A stretch of 64,000 nt of DNA, from contig JBFMBP010000037.1 of the NCBI GenBank assembly GCA_040755155.1, positions 62,001 to 126,000 of the forward strand, written 5' to 3'. Below the pieces are notes generated by a model that saw nothing but the letters and a program-made list of their open reading frames with translations, made no database searches and was not told the origin of the DNA. Shown here piece by piece: positions 36,810-46,239 of this stretch. The DNA is from Candidatus Omnitrophota bacterium (lineage in GTDB: Bacteria; Hinthialibacterota; Hinthialibacteria; Hinthialibacterales; Hinthialibacteraceae). The translations under genes and the position numbers were made by a program. Each line of letters starts with the position of its first letter. Position 1 is the first letter of the stretch.

Positions 36810-38300
36810 ATGATGGATAGGTTAATTTCGATGGATGCAATTAAATGGAAACCTATAGAAGATTTGCCCAACGACCTTGTGAGAACCGAAAGCAATGGAC
36901 TTAGCGGAATAAGCGCTATATGGATAGAACAATCGGAAAAACTTAAAAAAAGTCAGTCCGTAGCCAGGTTTAACCAACAGTTAAAAAGAGAATGGGCTAT
37001 CGAAACGGGAATCATTGAAAATCTCTATTCGATAGATAGAGGGATTACGCAAGTATTAATTGAAAAAGGCATTCATTCCAGTTTGATACCGCATGGAAGC
37101 ACGGATAAACCCATCGATCTCGTTGTATCGATCATTACAGATCAGCATGAAACTTTGGATTTTCTTTTCGATCATGTCGCTAATCGAAGAGCATTATCAA
37201 CAGCTTTCATCAAAGAAATCCACGCCCTGCTTACAAGAAATCAACGCTCCATTTCCGCTATCGACCAACTCGGTCATAATTTAGAAACGCCGTTAATAAA
37301 AGGCGATTGGAAGAAGTTGCCCAACAATCCCAAAAGACCCGATGGCGCGATTCATGAATATTGTCCGCCCGAACAAGTCGCATCGGAAATGGATAGATTG
37401 CTGTCCATGCACTTAACGCATCAAGAATTAACCATCTCTCCTGAAATACAAGCGGCATGGCTGCATCATCGCTTTACGCAAATCCATCCCTTTCAAGATG
37501 GAAACGGGCGCGTCGCCCGCTGTTTGACATCTATGATTTTTATCAAAGCGAAATGGTTTCCTTTGGTGGTTCATCGGGATTTGAGATCGGAATATATAGA
37601 TTCATGCGAACGCGCCGATCAAGGCGATCTTCACCCATTAATCGCTTTATTTACAAAAATCCAAAAAAAATCCTTCATAAAAGCGTTAAGCCTTTCCGAA
37701 ACTGTATTGACTCAAGAATCCAAAACGCATTTTGTAATCGATGCTGCGGTTCATCAGATTTTAAGCCGGATAAAAGTTAAAGAAAAAGAACGCGAAAACG
37801 CATTTCTTATATCTATGGATTTAGAAAGAGAGACATATGAAAAACTTACATCAGTATGCAATGAACTAAAAAACAAATTTAATAAAATTGCCTCGGATTA
37901 TTATGCTTCCGTCGAAAAAAGCGATGAGATTAACCGCCATTGGTTTCGCAAACAAATCATCGAAATGGCCAATAAACTGAATTACTTCGCCGATACTCGC
38001 ACCTACGCCAAATGGGTGCGATTGAAGATCATTGAGGAGAGGCGATCGGAAATCGTAATCAGTTTCCATTCATTAGGAGTAAATTTTTTAGGCGTCATCG
38101 CCGGATCGGCTTTCATTGAATATAGAGATAAAGATGAAGACGACGCCAAGTCCGCAACAATAGACGGTCCTTATCCAATCGCCGAAGATATATTTCAATT
38201 TTCCTATAATGAAAACGAATCCGATATTCGCAAAAGATATCGCGAATGGTTGGATCAGACAATCGTAACTGGTCTCGATCAATGGAGACGGCAATTGTAA
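36810..38300 (+). CDS. Fic-domain protein (AMPylation-type), class II with N-terminal inhibitory motif
   Basis: 496 residues from the ATG at 36810; ATGs at 36813 and 36831 and a TTG at 36786 are alternatives, and no strong ribosome-binding site decides. Fic core at about 110-290 with catalytic HPFQDGNGRVAR (His about 226). Upstream, TGIIEN (about 66) fits the (S/T)xxxE(G/N) inhibitory helix, placing it in the self-inhibited class II. Fic proteins transfer AMP or related groups to Ser/Thr/Tyr of target proteins. The C-terminal 200 residues form a charged helical part with a possible winged-helix or target-binding role. No cognate antitoxin is beside it, which fits self-inhibition. Confidence 0.88.
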   Translation: MMDRLISMDAIKWKPIEDLPNDLVRTESNGLSGISAIWIEQSEKLKKSQSVARFNQQLKREWAIETGIIENLYSIDRGITQVLIEKGIHSSLIPHGSTDKPIDLVVSIITDQHETLDFLFDHVANRRALSTAFIKEIHALLTRNQRSISAIDQLGHNLETPLIKGDWKKLPNNPKRPDGAIHEYCPPEQVASEMDRLLSMHLTHQELTISPEIQAAWLHHRFTQIHPFQDGNGRVARCLTSMIFIKAKWFPLVVHRDLRSEYIDSCERADQGDLHPLIALFTKIQKKSFIKALSLSETVLTQESKTHFVIDAAVHQILSRIKVKEKERENAFLISMDLERETYEKLTSVCNELKNKFNKIASDYYASVEKSDEINRHWFRKQIIEMANKLNYFADTRTYAKWVRLKIIEERRSEIVISFHSLGVNFLGVIAGSAFIEYRDKDEDDAKSATIDGPYPIAEDIFQFSYNENESDIRKRYREWLDQTIVTGLDQWRRQL

Positions 38301-38318
38301 AGCGCAAAAAAACCTTCC

Positions 38319-39179
38319 TCACAAATACTTCTGCAGCAAAAACTCGAACGCCTCGCGCCGTTCTTTGGGGAAATCCTCGCGCCGCGTGAGCACCGCCGTT
38401 TTCAGGGCGTTGACGGCTTCGCAGGTTTTTTCGTCTCTGGCGAGCGGAATCCTTGGGATGACATGTAGAATCAGGCGCTTCAAGTTTTCGGCGTTTTTCG
38501 TCAGGTTTTGGAGAACCATATCGATATCGACATCCTCCTCATGCCAGCAATCGTAATCGGTAACGGCGGCGACGATGGCGTAGCAGATTTCCGCTTCGCG
38601 GGCCAATTTCGCTTCGGGCAGGGCGGTCATGCCGATGAGATCGGCGCCCCACTGGCGGTATAGGTTGGATTCGGCGCGGGTGGAAAAGGCGGGGCCTTCC
38701 ATACAGACGTAAGTTCCTTTTTCGTGGACCATCACGCCGACGGCGCGGATGGCTTCAATAAGCAATTTTCGCAGGACGGCGCAGAAGGGATCGGCGAATC
38801 CGACATGGACGGCGACGGGATCGAAGAAAGTGGAAACGCGCCGGCGGGTGCGGTCGATCAATTGATCGGGAACAACGAAGTCCAGCGGCTTCATCTCCAA
38901 TTTCAAACTGCCGGCGGCGTTGACGGCGACAATCCACTCCACGCCTAGTTTCTTCATGGCGTAGATGTTGGCCTGGTAAGGAACATTGGAGGGATTGTAT
39001 TTATGAGCGCGTCCGTGGCGGGGCAAAAAAGCCAATTCCCTTCCCTGATATCGTCCCAGCCGGATATGGTCGGACGGAGAGCCGTAAGGCGTCCAAAGAT
39101 CGACTTCGTCGTGATACTCCACTCCCTCCAAGTTGTAAACGCCGGAGCCGCCGATAATGCCAATTCGCGCTTGCGTCAT
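38319..39179 (-). CDS. mtnP: S-methyl-5'-thioadenosine phosphorylase
   Basis: 286 residues. Cytoplasmic trimeric nucleoside phosphorylase of methionine salvage: splits methylthioadenosine with phosphate to adenine and methylthioribose-1-phosphate. Seen: IGIIGGSGVYNLEG start, PRHGRAHKYNPSNVPYQANI phosphate/ribose region, NAAGSLKLEMKP, CMEGPAFSTRAES (about 173) and GMTALPEAKLAREAEICYA. The base-recognition stretch VTDYDCWHE matches MTAP-type enzymes rather than those for guanosine. GGAGG lies seven bases before the ATG. No other methionine-salvage genes are adjacent. Confidence 0.93.
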   Translation of the reverse strand: MTQARIGIIGGSGVYNLEGVEYHDEVDLWTPYGSPSDHIRLGRYQGRELAFLPRHGRAHKYNPSNVPYQANIYAMKKLGVEWIVAVNAAGSLKLEMKPLDFVVPDQLIDRTRRRVSTFFDPVAVHVGFADPFCAVLRKLLIEAIRAVGVMVHEKGTYVCMEGPAFSTRAESNLYRQWGADLIGMTALPEAKLAREAEICYAIVAAVTDYDCWHEEDVDIDMVLQNLTKNAENLKRLILHVIPRIPLARDEKTCEAVNALKTAVLTRREDFPKERREAFEFLLQKYL

Positions 39180-39307
39180 GGTTTCGCCTCCAAAAGGAAA
39201 TCAGAATGCGTCTCTGAGAAATCGACTGGAAATAGGCTACCATAAGCGTAAGAAAACGGCGCGTCAAGCGCCGTCTTGGCGAAAAAACGAACGCATCGGA
39301 GCGGACT

Positions 39308-40210
39308 ATGATTCGAAGCATGACAGGGTATTGCAGCGTCCGGGAACAGATCGGCGAAGCCGCCGTGATGTTGGAAATTAAAGCGTTGAACCATCGTGGC
39401 TACGATGTTCATTATCACTCGTCCCGATCCTTGGCGATGATGGAAGTTCCTTTGCGGGAACGCTTGCAAAAAAGCCTTTGCCGCGGGCGCATCGAAGTCT
39501 TTCTGCGCGCCAGCGGCTCCCTATTTTCGCAAACGGCCATCGAAGCCAACATTGACGCGGCGCGGGCGTATTGCCAAGCGGCGGAAACCATCGCCAAGGC
39601 GTTGAAACTGGAGTTTCGCCCATCCTTGGATATGTTTTTCAGGCTCGACGGCGTCTTCGAAGCTGTAGAGCCGGAGCGATCGGAATCGGAGGATTGGAAA
39701 TTAATCGAAAACCTAGTGGAGCGCGCCATCAGCGAGTTATTGGAAATGAAGCGCAGCGAAGGAGAACGGATGAAAACGGAATTGGAATCCATTCTCCTGC
39801 GCATCGAACAATGGAATCGAGAAATCCAGGAGCATCGGAATACGGTAATGGACGAATTCCGCGAAAAAATGCTGGCTCGCATCGGAGAATGGAACCAGTC
39901 GCTTTCACTCAATCTCGATCCCAGCCGGGTGTTGCAGGAAGTCGCCTTTTATACTGACCGGTCCGATATTCAAGAAGAGACCGCGCGCCTGCAAAGCCAT
40001 ATCCAACAATTTAAAGACCTCCTGAACGAGGGACGGGCGGATCAACCCTACAAAGCTGTGGGTCGCCGCCTCGATTTTCTCTGCCAGGAAATGTTCCGGG
40101 AGAGCAACACCATCGGTTCCAAAAGCGCATCGATGGAGATCATCCGGCCAACGTTGGAGATCAAAAGCGCTATCGAACAGCTGCGCGAACAAGTTCAAAA
40201 TATAGAATAA
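39308..40210 (+). CDS. yicC: YicC-family endoribonuclease
   Basis: 300 residues, full length for the family. N-terminal MIRSMTGYCSVREQ, EIKALNHRGYDVHYHSSRSL, and C-terminal block TIGSKSASMEIIRPTLEIKSAIEQLREQVQNIE, which contains the conserved Glu set linked to RNase activity in YicC proteins. Middle part is a helical coiled coil. YicC has been linked to small-RNA turnover in E. coli. GGAG precedes the ATG. A short hairpin (40219-40235) lies behind the stop, and a sensor kinase gene follows in the same direction 91 bases on. Confidence 0.92.
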   Translation: MIRSMTGYCSVREQIGEAAVMLEIKALNHRGYDVHYHSSRSLAMMEVPLRERLQKSLCRGRIEVFLRASGSLFSQTAIEANIDAARAYCQAAETIAKALKLEFRPSLDMFFRLDGVFEAVEPERSESEDWKLIENLVERAISELLEMKRSEGERMKTELESILLRIEQWNREIQEHRNTVMDEFREKMLARIGEWNQSLSLNLDPSRVLQEVAFYTDRSDIQEETARLQSHIQQFKDLLNEGRADQPYKAVGRRLDFLCQEMFRESNTIGSKSASMEIIRPTLEIKSAIEQLREQVQNIE

Positions 40211-40301
40211 ATCCAATCCGCGCTTCGCAAGCGCGCGATCCATCCGCCCTATGGAAGGAACGCCAGCCAACATACGAAATCCATGCTGGCAGGGAAAATT
40301 T

Positions 40302-42041
40302 ATGGATCTGATTACGCCGCGCCGCAAGTTCTTAATCACGGCCCCCCTTGCGCTATTGTTGCCGTCTGGATTATTGACGTATTTAGGATTGGTCATGGTC
40401 CAAGGCGTGGAAAGCCGTTATGAAATGAACGCTCAAAGCGCCGTCAATACGATCATCACCAGCGTGCGCAACCGCACCAACCAACGCCTGGAACAAAAAA
40501 TCCTCACCCCCTTCAAATCCATCATCCAAGATCAGCTGGAGCGTTTATCTCCCGCGATTCCTCCCTCGAAAAACGGCGTTATGCAGTTCAACGAAAAACT
40601 ACTGTACGTCTCCTTGATTTTCATCTACGGCGGCGATGGCGTAATCTATTTTTTCGAACGAAGCGACAATCCCACCGGCGCCGGGTCTCGATGGACGCAA
40701 AGCGAAGCTCCGCATTCGACTTTTACGGCGCGATTGAAAAGCGAAATCGACACGGAAATCGAAAAAAGCATCGAAGTCTTCAACGATTATGGGATTCCCC
40801 CTTCCGAGGAGGGTTATCCTTTCCATCCCCTCGCCTATCCCGAAGATCTTTATCCCCGCGACATTCAAAGGGAATTGGCGTTTTTCATAGTGCTCAATCC
40901 CCAGCGCGCCGCGACGAATTCCGCGCTGGACGCCAACCATTCCAACGGCGTACTCGCCGCCGGCTTCACTTTCAATTTCGATTACCTCAACCAAACGTTC
41001 TTCAATGATATTCTCAAAGAATTATGGGATTATCCCAACGAGCTGCAATATCCCATCACGATACTCGATAAAGTTACTCAAGAACCCGTGGGAAGCATCA
41101 ATAATGCGGATTTCAGCAAAGTCAACGTGAGCAAATACATCCCCCGTTTGTTCAGCGACGATTTTCCCTGGTACCGAATCCATTTCTCCCGCTACCTCGA
41201 AGACAACATTATGGGCGTCGCCCGTTACGAAAAGACGATCTACTACAGCCTCATCGCAACCGCCAATCTCATCATGATCGCAGGCGTCATCGGAGCGCTG
41301 CGCAATATCCTGAAAGAATTGGCGCTATCCGATATGCGCTCCAATTTCGTGTCACGCGTATCCCACGAATTGCGAACGCCGTTGGGATTGATCCGCCTCT
41401 ACGCGGAAACGCTGGAGATGGGACGCATTCGCGACAGCGGGAAACAAAAAGAATACCTCCATTCCATCACGAAGGAGAGCGAGCGGCTCACGCATTTAAT
41501 CAACAACATCCTCGATTTTTCCCAGATCGAATTCAACAAAAAGGATTACGCCATCAAGGAAGCCTCCTTGGAGGAGGTCGTCTACGAGGCGGCGGATGGA
41601 ATGCGCTATCACATCGAACGCCACGGCATGAGTCTACGGCTTGAGATCGAACAGGATCTTCCCGAAATCCCCTGCGATCCCGAAGCGCTGCGGCAGGCGA
41701 TCTACAATCTGATTTTCAACGCCATCAAATATTCGGGAGAAGGCAAGGAAATCGCCGTCAGCGCCCGCCGCATCAACGGAGAAGCCGCCATCGAGATCGC
41801 CGATCGCGGCATTGGAATTGCGCGCGATCAACAAAAGAAAATCTTTCAGGAATTTTATCGCGTAGACGATCCTCGTGTGCGGGAAACCGGCGGCAGCGGA
41901 CTGGGGCTGGCCGTCGTCAAACACATCGTCGAAGGCCATAAAGGACGGATCGATGTCCACAGCGAACCAGGAAAAGGCAGCGTTTTTACGATCTATCTGC
42001 CCTTGAAGCGGGGGGATTCTTCCTATAAACGCAAATCGTGA
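40302..42041 (+). CDS. Membrane sensor histidine kinase
   Basis: 579 residues from the ATG at 40302 (AGGG seven bases upstream). Membrane segments about 10-32 and 313-335 enclose a periplasmic sensor domain of about 280 residues that I cannot name. Then a HisKA domain with SRVSHELRTPLG (His about 355), and an HATPase domain with FNAIKYSGEG, DRGIGIARDQQKKIFQEF and GGSGLGLAVVKHIVEGH. A response regulator is not adjacent, so the partner is unknown. The next gene (O-antigen ligase) starts 27 bases after its stop, which suggests co-transcription and perhaps control of envelope polysaccharide. Confidence 0.93.
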   Translation: MDLITPRRKFLITAPLALLLPSGLLTYLGLVMVQGVESRYEMNAQSAVNTIITSVRNRTNQRLEQKILTPFKSIIQDQLERLSPAIPPSKNGVMQFNEKLLYVSLIFIYGGDGVIYFFERSDNPTGAGSRWTQSEAPHSTFTARLKSEIDTEIEKSIEVFNDYGIPPSEEGYPFHPLAYPEDLYPRDIQRELAFFIVLNPQRAATNSALDANHSNGVLAAGFTFNFDYLNQTFFNDILKELWDYPNELQYPITILDKVTQEPVGSINNADFSKVNVSKYIPRLFSDDFPWYRIHFSRYLEDNIMGVARYEKTIYYSLIATANLIMIAGVIGALRNILKELALSDMRSNFVSRVSHELRTPLGLIRLYAETLEMGRIRDSGKQKEYLHSITKESERLTHLINNILDFSQIEFNKKDYAIKEASLEEVVYEAADGMRYHIERHGMSLRLEIEQDLPEIPCDPEALRQAIYNLIFNAIKYSGEGKEIAVSARRINGEAAIEIADRGIGIARDQQKKIFQEFYRVDDPRVRETGGSGLGLAVVKHIVEGHKGRIDVHSEPGKGSVFTIYLPLKRGDSSYKRKS

Positions 42042-42068
42042 AGGACAAGTGCGGATACTCGAAAAGCC

Positions 42069-44243
42069 ATGAATGTTCAAATGGATAATTCATCTATTGA
42101 GACGCCAAGGGAGCGTGATTCATCGAACGAAATGAAGAATACATTTTCCTGGCGGCGCCAAATCGATATCTTTATCCTAGTGATTTTTCTGGCGCCGGTT
42201 TTACTCGTTCCTCTGATTTTTACCGGATTCAACACCAATACCATCATTATCAAAGAGACCTACCTGCAATTCGGCGTGATTTATATGACCGCGCTCCTAC
42301 CGTTCGTTTGGCGCCGCAACCATCAGGAAGGCTTGATCTATTCCTATCCTTCCTCGTTCCCGCTGCTTCTTTTGGGGCTTGCGCTTTATCTTTTCTATTC
42401 CGCTTATGGATTATCTGGTCATCCCCGGTCGATTCATGAGTTTACTCGTTGGTTCAGTTATCTGCTATTGACGATGGCAACGATTGACTTCGCCGTTCAT
42501 ACCCGCCGTTTTCTTGCCTATCTCTACATTACGATCTTCGTATCCCTGATCATAAGCCTTTATGCCTGTTTGCAGGCCATTGGGATCGAACCTTTTTTCA
42601 ACTGGTCTTCCTTCGCATGGGAGGATCAATCGGCGCGGCGCGTCTGCGCTACGTTGGGCAATCCCGATTTTCTCGCCGGTTATCTCGTCGCCCTGTTTCC
42701 TGCAACCATTACGTTGGCGATCGTTAACAAGGGCATTCTCCGGCGCTTCTTCGCCGCCGTCGCCGTCATCCAGGGATTAGCGCTCGTCTTATCCTACAGC
42801 CGGGGCGGGTGGATGGCGGCGTTTTTCACAGCTTTGCTGCTCTTTTCGCTGTTGACGTACCTCAACTGGGTGCGAGAACCGGTATTATTCAATCCACGAA
42901 TCACTTTGCGCGGCGCGCTGGCCGGTCTCGCCGCCATGACCGCGGCGGGCGCAGGCGCTCTCTTTTTTCTTTGGAACGAAATCGCGGCGGCGTTCTTTCG
43001 TTTATCCAGTCTGACGGAGGGATCGTCAGTGGCGACTCGGCTCTATTTCTATAAAGCGGCGTTCCTTATGTGGTTGGAGCGGCCTTGGCGAGGTTTCGGG
43101 CTGGGAACGTTTACGCTTTATTTCTATGAATTTCGCGATAAAGAACTCTCTATTTTTCTTCCTTTCCGCAAACATTATTTGGAACACGCTCACAACGAAT
43201 ATTTGGAGATTCTATCGGAAACAGGCCTCATCGGCTTTTTGCTTTATTCCCTCTTATTAATCGCCGCCGCGCGCTTCCATTGGCGGACCATAATGAAATA
43301 CCGGACGCGGGAGAATCTTGTTCTGATTGGTTTGGGATGCGGAATCATTGGATTAATGCTGCATAACCTCTCCACCGTTACCCTGCGCCAAACGCCCACT
43401 GTTTTTCTGTTTTGGTCGTTTATTGGAGCGGCAATAGGGCGCGCCGCTTATTTAAACCGGCGAGAATCGACGGGAAGCAGCCGTTGGATTCGGCGGATAT
43501 GGTTATTGGCAATTCCTTTTGCCGTCGTATTGCTCTTTCATGAAGCTATCGAGAATTACGCGGGCGATTGTCTGATGCGCTCCGGCCACGACTTGATTAA
43601 AAAAACTAGTCAAGATGAAACCATGAAATTCAACCGTGAAAAGATGGAAGAAGCATTGATAAAATTGCATCAATCCGCCCGCCTGGCGCCCGACCGTTTC
43701 GAACCGTATCTGTGGATGGCGCTTTGCTATTATAAATTTTTCGATTATCAACAGGCGCGAGAGGCGTATCTCCAACTCGACCGGCTTCAACATAATTTCA
43801 CGTCTACACCCATGAACTTAAGCATCACCGCTTTAAAACGCGCCGATTACTTTATCGATTATAAAAAAGCGATTCCCCCCGATGTTCTAAATAGTTTAGT
43901 AGAAAATTGCGGCAAAGAGGCTATCAGCTGGATTCAAGCCGCCATCAAAGATGATCCCACAGCGCCGGAATATTACGCCATCCTGGGCCGCAGCTACTTG
44001 AAAACGCTTGGCGCCGTCGATCAAGCGAAGGAAGCCTTCCAACGCGCTCTGAAGGCGGAGGAAAAGAGACCCTTCGAAAATCCTCTTGAAAGGAAAGAGA
44101 CGGAGAATTTTCTAAAAAGTATCCAATCGTACCAAGCGAATATTGAAGCGGCGTCGCCGGAAATCGATCCCGCCTCAGCGCCGTCACTATCGAACGTTGA
44201 TATGCGGGGTGGTAAAGGCAAGGTCTTTTCTACCCTTGAGTAA
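42069..44243 (+). CDS. O-antigen ligase/polymerase-family membrane protein with TPR-like C-terminus
   Basis: 724 residues, around ten to twelve hydrophobic segments from 30 to 510. A Wzy_C-type region with SYSRGGWMAAF (about 240), a periplasmic loop and HAHNEYLEILSETGLIG (about 374-390), the hallmark of WaaL/Wzy proteins, with the His implicated in glycan transfer. The last third (about 530-690) is soluble and helical with TPR-like units (RFEPYLWMALCYYKFFDYQQAREAY). It probably joins or polymerises sugar chains at the outer face of the inner membrane. The final dozen residues (RGGKGKVFSTLE) come from a dispersed repeat. Confidence 0.88.
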   Translation: MNVQMDNSSIETPRERDSSNEMKNTFSWRRQIDIFILVIFLAPVLLVPLIFTGFNTNTIIIKETYLQFGVIYMTALLPFVWRRNHQEGLIYSYPSSFPLLLLGLALYLFYSAYGLSGHPRSIHEFTRWFSYLLLTMATIDFAVHTRRFLAYLYITIFVSLIISLYACLQAIGIEPFFNWSSFAWEDQSARRVCATLGNPDFLAGYLVALFPATITLAIVNKGILRRFFAAVAVIQGLALVLSYSRGGWMAAFFTALLLFSLLTYLNWVREPVLFNPRITLRGALAGLAAMTAAGAGALFFLWNEIAAAFFRLSSLTEGSSVATRLYFYKAAFLMWLERPWRGFGLGTFTLYFYEFRDKELSIFLPFRKHYLEHAHNEYLEILSETGLIGFLLYSLLLIAAARFHWRTIMKYRTRENLVLIGLGCGIIGLMLHNLSTVTLRQTPTVFLFWSFIGAAIGRAAYLNRRESTGSSRWIRRIWLLAIPFAVVLLFHEAIENYAGDCLMRSGHDLIKKTSQDETMKFNREKMEEALIKLHQSARLAPDRFEPYLWMALCYYKFFDYQQAREAYLQLDRLQHNFTSTPMNLSITALKRADYFIDYKKAIPPDVLNSLVENCGKEAISWIQAAIKDDPTAPEYYAILGRSYLKTLGAVDQAKEAFQRALKAEEKRPFENPLERKETENFLKSIQSYQANIEAASPEIDPASAPSLSNVDMRGGKGKVFSTLE
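44206..44239. repeat. Dispersed GGTGG-AAGGCAAGG repeat, copy 1
   Basis: GGGGTGGTAAAGGCAAGGTC followed by TTTTCTACCCTT; matches 54524-54553 (GGGTGGCAAGGGCAAGG, then TTTTTCCTGCCCT). It overlaps the last codons of the O-antigen ligase gene. Confidence 0.55.
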
Positions 44244-44295
44244 TCTCCGAATCCATACTGCTCTACCGAAATCCCCAAGCAACATCCACAAATCG

Positions 44296-44949
44296 TTATT
44301 TCTTCTTCAAAAGGGACTGGATGGCTTTATCGTACGTCTCTTTCGGTTGCGGCGCGGAATATTTCTCGGCGATTTTTCCTTGGCCGTCGTAGAGAAAAAC
44401 CATAGGAACCTCGCCATTCCAACTCAAATCCAGAGAAGCGACGATCTTATCTGCATCTTTCTCGGTCAAAATTTTGACGGGAAGCGTAATCTTATGTTCG
44501 CGGATCGCCGTGGGAACGTTGCCGACGGTCTCGCTCACGGCGTCGATGGACAAAGCCAGGAAATCGATACGCTCGTCGCGGTATTTCTGATGGAGTTCGG
44601 CGATCAATGCCGCCAATTCCAAACAGGGAGAACTGCCAGAGGTCCAAACTAGTAAAAACAAAGGTTTACTGGCGCGCCGTTGAATGAAGCGCTTCAAATC
44701 CTCCAGCGCGATATTGTCCAAGCCGGAAGCGACGCTTTTTTCCGCCTCGATTCCCGCCGGAGCGAGCGCCAACGGTTCTGGAGTTGGAGTCGAAACAACG
44801 GCTTCAGTATTCGCTGGAGCAACGGCTGCGGATTGGCTCTCCGTCGGCTTGGAAACGATGGTTTCCGGCTGATTGCCGCAGTTCATCGTCCAAAAAACCG
44901 CCGTCAACAAACCCATCATCGTCAGCAAACGAAATGTTTTCGCCATCAT
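44296..44949 (-). CDS. TlpA/thioredoxin-like lipoprotein with an altered active site
   Basis: 217 residues from the ATG at 44949 (AAAGGAAA just upstream). Lipoprotein-type signal ending WTMNCG (lipid Cys about 24), a Ser/Thr/Pro/Ala-rich linker to about 80, then a thioredoxin fold: KPLFLLVWTSGSSPCLELAALIAELHQKY, DFLALSID and VPMVFLYDGQGKI with the cis-Pro. In thiol oxidoreductases the motif is WCxPC; here SSPC keeps only the second Cys, so standard disulfide exchange is unlikely. It may bind a partner or peroxide or be a one-Cys enzyme. It faces the periplasm. It converges with the O-antigen ligase gene. Confidence 0.8.
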   Translation of the reverse strand: MMAKTFRLLTMMGLLTAVFWTMNCGNQPETIVSKPTESQSAAVAPANTEAVVSTPTPEPLALAPAGIEAEKSVASGLDNIALEDLKRFIQRRASKPLFLLVWTSGSSPCLELAALIAELHQKYRDERIDFLALSIDAVSETVGNVPTAIREHKITLPVKILTEKDADKIVASLDLSWNGEVPMVFLYDGQGKIAEKYSAPQPKETYDKAIQSLLKKK

Positions 44950-45235
44950 TTTATTTCCTTTTATCCTCTGCGCTTTGTCCATGATTTGGAAGAAAAAAAC
45001 AACTATCAAGCAATATTATTGTTAAGGGGGAATAACGGCGGCTCATTATATCTCAATAAATGCCGTCGTTTGAGAGTTGATGCTCATCTCTTCTATGCTA
45101 CAGTAAAAATATTCTCCATAGCGTAATAAAAACGTTGCGAAGATGGCGGAGTAACGGAAAACGGCGCTGTTCCCTTTCGCATTCCAATCGAAAATCCGGC
45201 GGGCTATCCGCCGATAAAGGCAAGGAAAACGAGTT

Positions 45236-46108
45236 ATGGCCGCACAAATTCTGGATGGAAAATATCTCGCTCAAACCATCCGCAATGAAATCAAAATGGA
45301 AGTCCAGGCTTTTATCGAAGAAACCTCGATTCAACCGGCGCTGGCTGTGATTCTCGTCGGCGACAATCCCGCCTCCAAAGTCTACGTACGCAACAAAGGC
45401 AAAGCCTGCATCGAGACGGGAATGAAATCGATCCAGTACGATCTTCCCAACGAACTATCGCAGGAAGAGTTGATCGCTTTGATCGATAAATTGAACGCCG
45501 ATCCCGCCATCCACGGCATCCTGGCGCAACTGCCGCTGCCTCCCCATATCGATGTCCTTGCCATCCAAGAGCGCATCCTGCCAATCAAAGACGTGGATGG
45601 CCTCCACCCCGTCAACGTGGGACGTCTCTCTTTGGGCTGCGATTGCCTGGTTCCCTGCACGCCGCTGGGAGTGATCGAGATTTTGAAGCGCGCCGATATC
45701 TCTATAAAAGGCAAACAGGCGGTCGTCGTGGGACGCAGCCATATCGTCGGCAAACCGATGATTCAATTGCTGCTGAAGGAGCACGCCACCGTCACTGTCT
45801 GCCATTCGCGCACGCAAGACTTGCCCGCCGTATGCCGTACGGCGGATATCCTCGTCGCCGCCACCGGCCAGGCGCGGATGATCCGCAAAGAATGGATCAA
45901 ACCCGGCGCAGCGGTGATCGACGTCGGCATTAGTTTCGAGGAACGGAACGGGAAAATCGTCCAAATCGGCGATGTCGACCGGGACGAAGCGGAGGAAATA
46001 GCGGGATATTTAAGCCCCTCTCCCGGCGGACCGGGACCGATGACCATCGCCATGCTGATGAAAAACACATTAAAAGCGGCGCGAATGCAGTTGGAAGAAA
46101 AACAGTGA
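45236..46108 (+). CDS. folD: Bifunctional methylenetetrahydrofolate dehydrogenase/methenyltetrahydrofolate cyclohydrolase
   Basis: 290 residues, standard FolD length. Interconverts 5,10-methylene- and 10-formyl-tetrahydrofolate with NADP. Seen: ILVGDNPASKVYVRNKGKAC with the catalytic Tyr-Lys (YVRNK), ILAQLPLPPHID, PIKDVDGLHPVNVGRLS, PCTPLGVIEIL, VVGRSHIVGKPM for dinucleotide binding and PGGPGPMTIAMLM at the end. AAGG lies before the ATG. The stop codon touches a dispersed repeat. Confidence 0.96.
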   Translation: MAAQILDGKYLAQTIRNEIKMEVQAFIEETSIQPALAVILVGDNPASKVYVRNKGKACIETGMKSIQYDLPNELSQEELIALIDKLNADPAIHGILAQLPLPPHIDVLAIQERILPIKDVDGLHPVNVGRLSLGCDCLVPCTPLGVIEILKRADISIKGKQAVVVGRSHIVGKPMIQLLLKEHATVTVCHSRTQDLPAVCRTADILVAATGQARMIRKEWIKPGAAVIDVGISFEERNGKIVQIGDVDRDEAEEIAGYLSPSPGGPGPMTIAMLMKNTLKAARMQLEEKQ

Positions 46109-46232
46109 TTAGTAGTCGGTGACCAGTGGTCAGTAAATGAAAAGTAGGATGGGTCGCGTTTTTTGACCTATCGATATTCATGAAACGGAGTAATTGATGG
46201 ATCAAACGGCGCGATCCATCCTACGATTTCTT
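46098..46232. repeat. Dispersed repeat with 15-bp arms between convergent genes
   Basis: Arms GTAGGATGGGTCGCG (46144-46158) and CGCGATCCATCCTAC (46210-46224), one mismatch. Together with the leading AACAGTGATTAGT it is a second copy of 12558-12630. A T-rich tail follows, so it may double as the folD/lysA transcript end. Confidence 0.65.
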
Positions 46233-46239
46233 ATTCTTT

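Noticed and set aside
45098-45235. Regulatory RNA before folD
   Set aside because: Checked for glycine, SAM or THF riboswitch-like layout by eye; nothing defensible.
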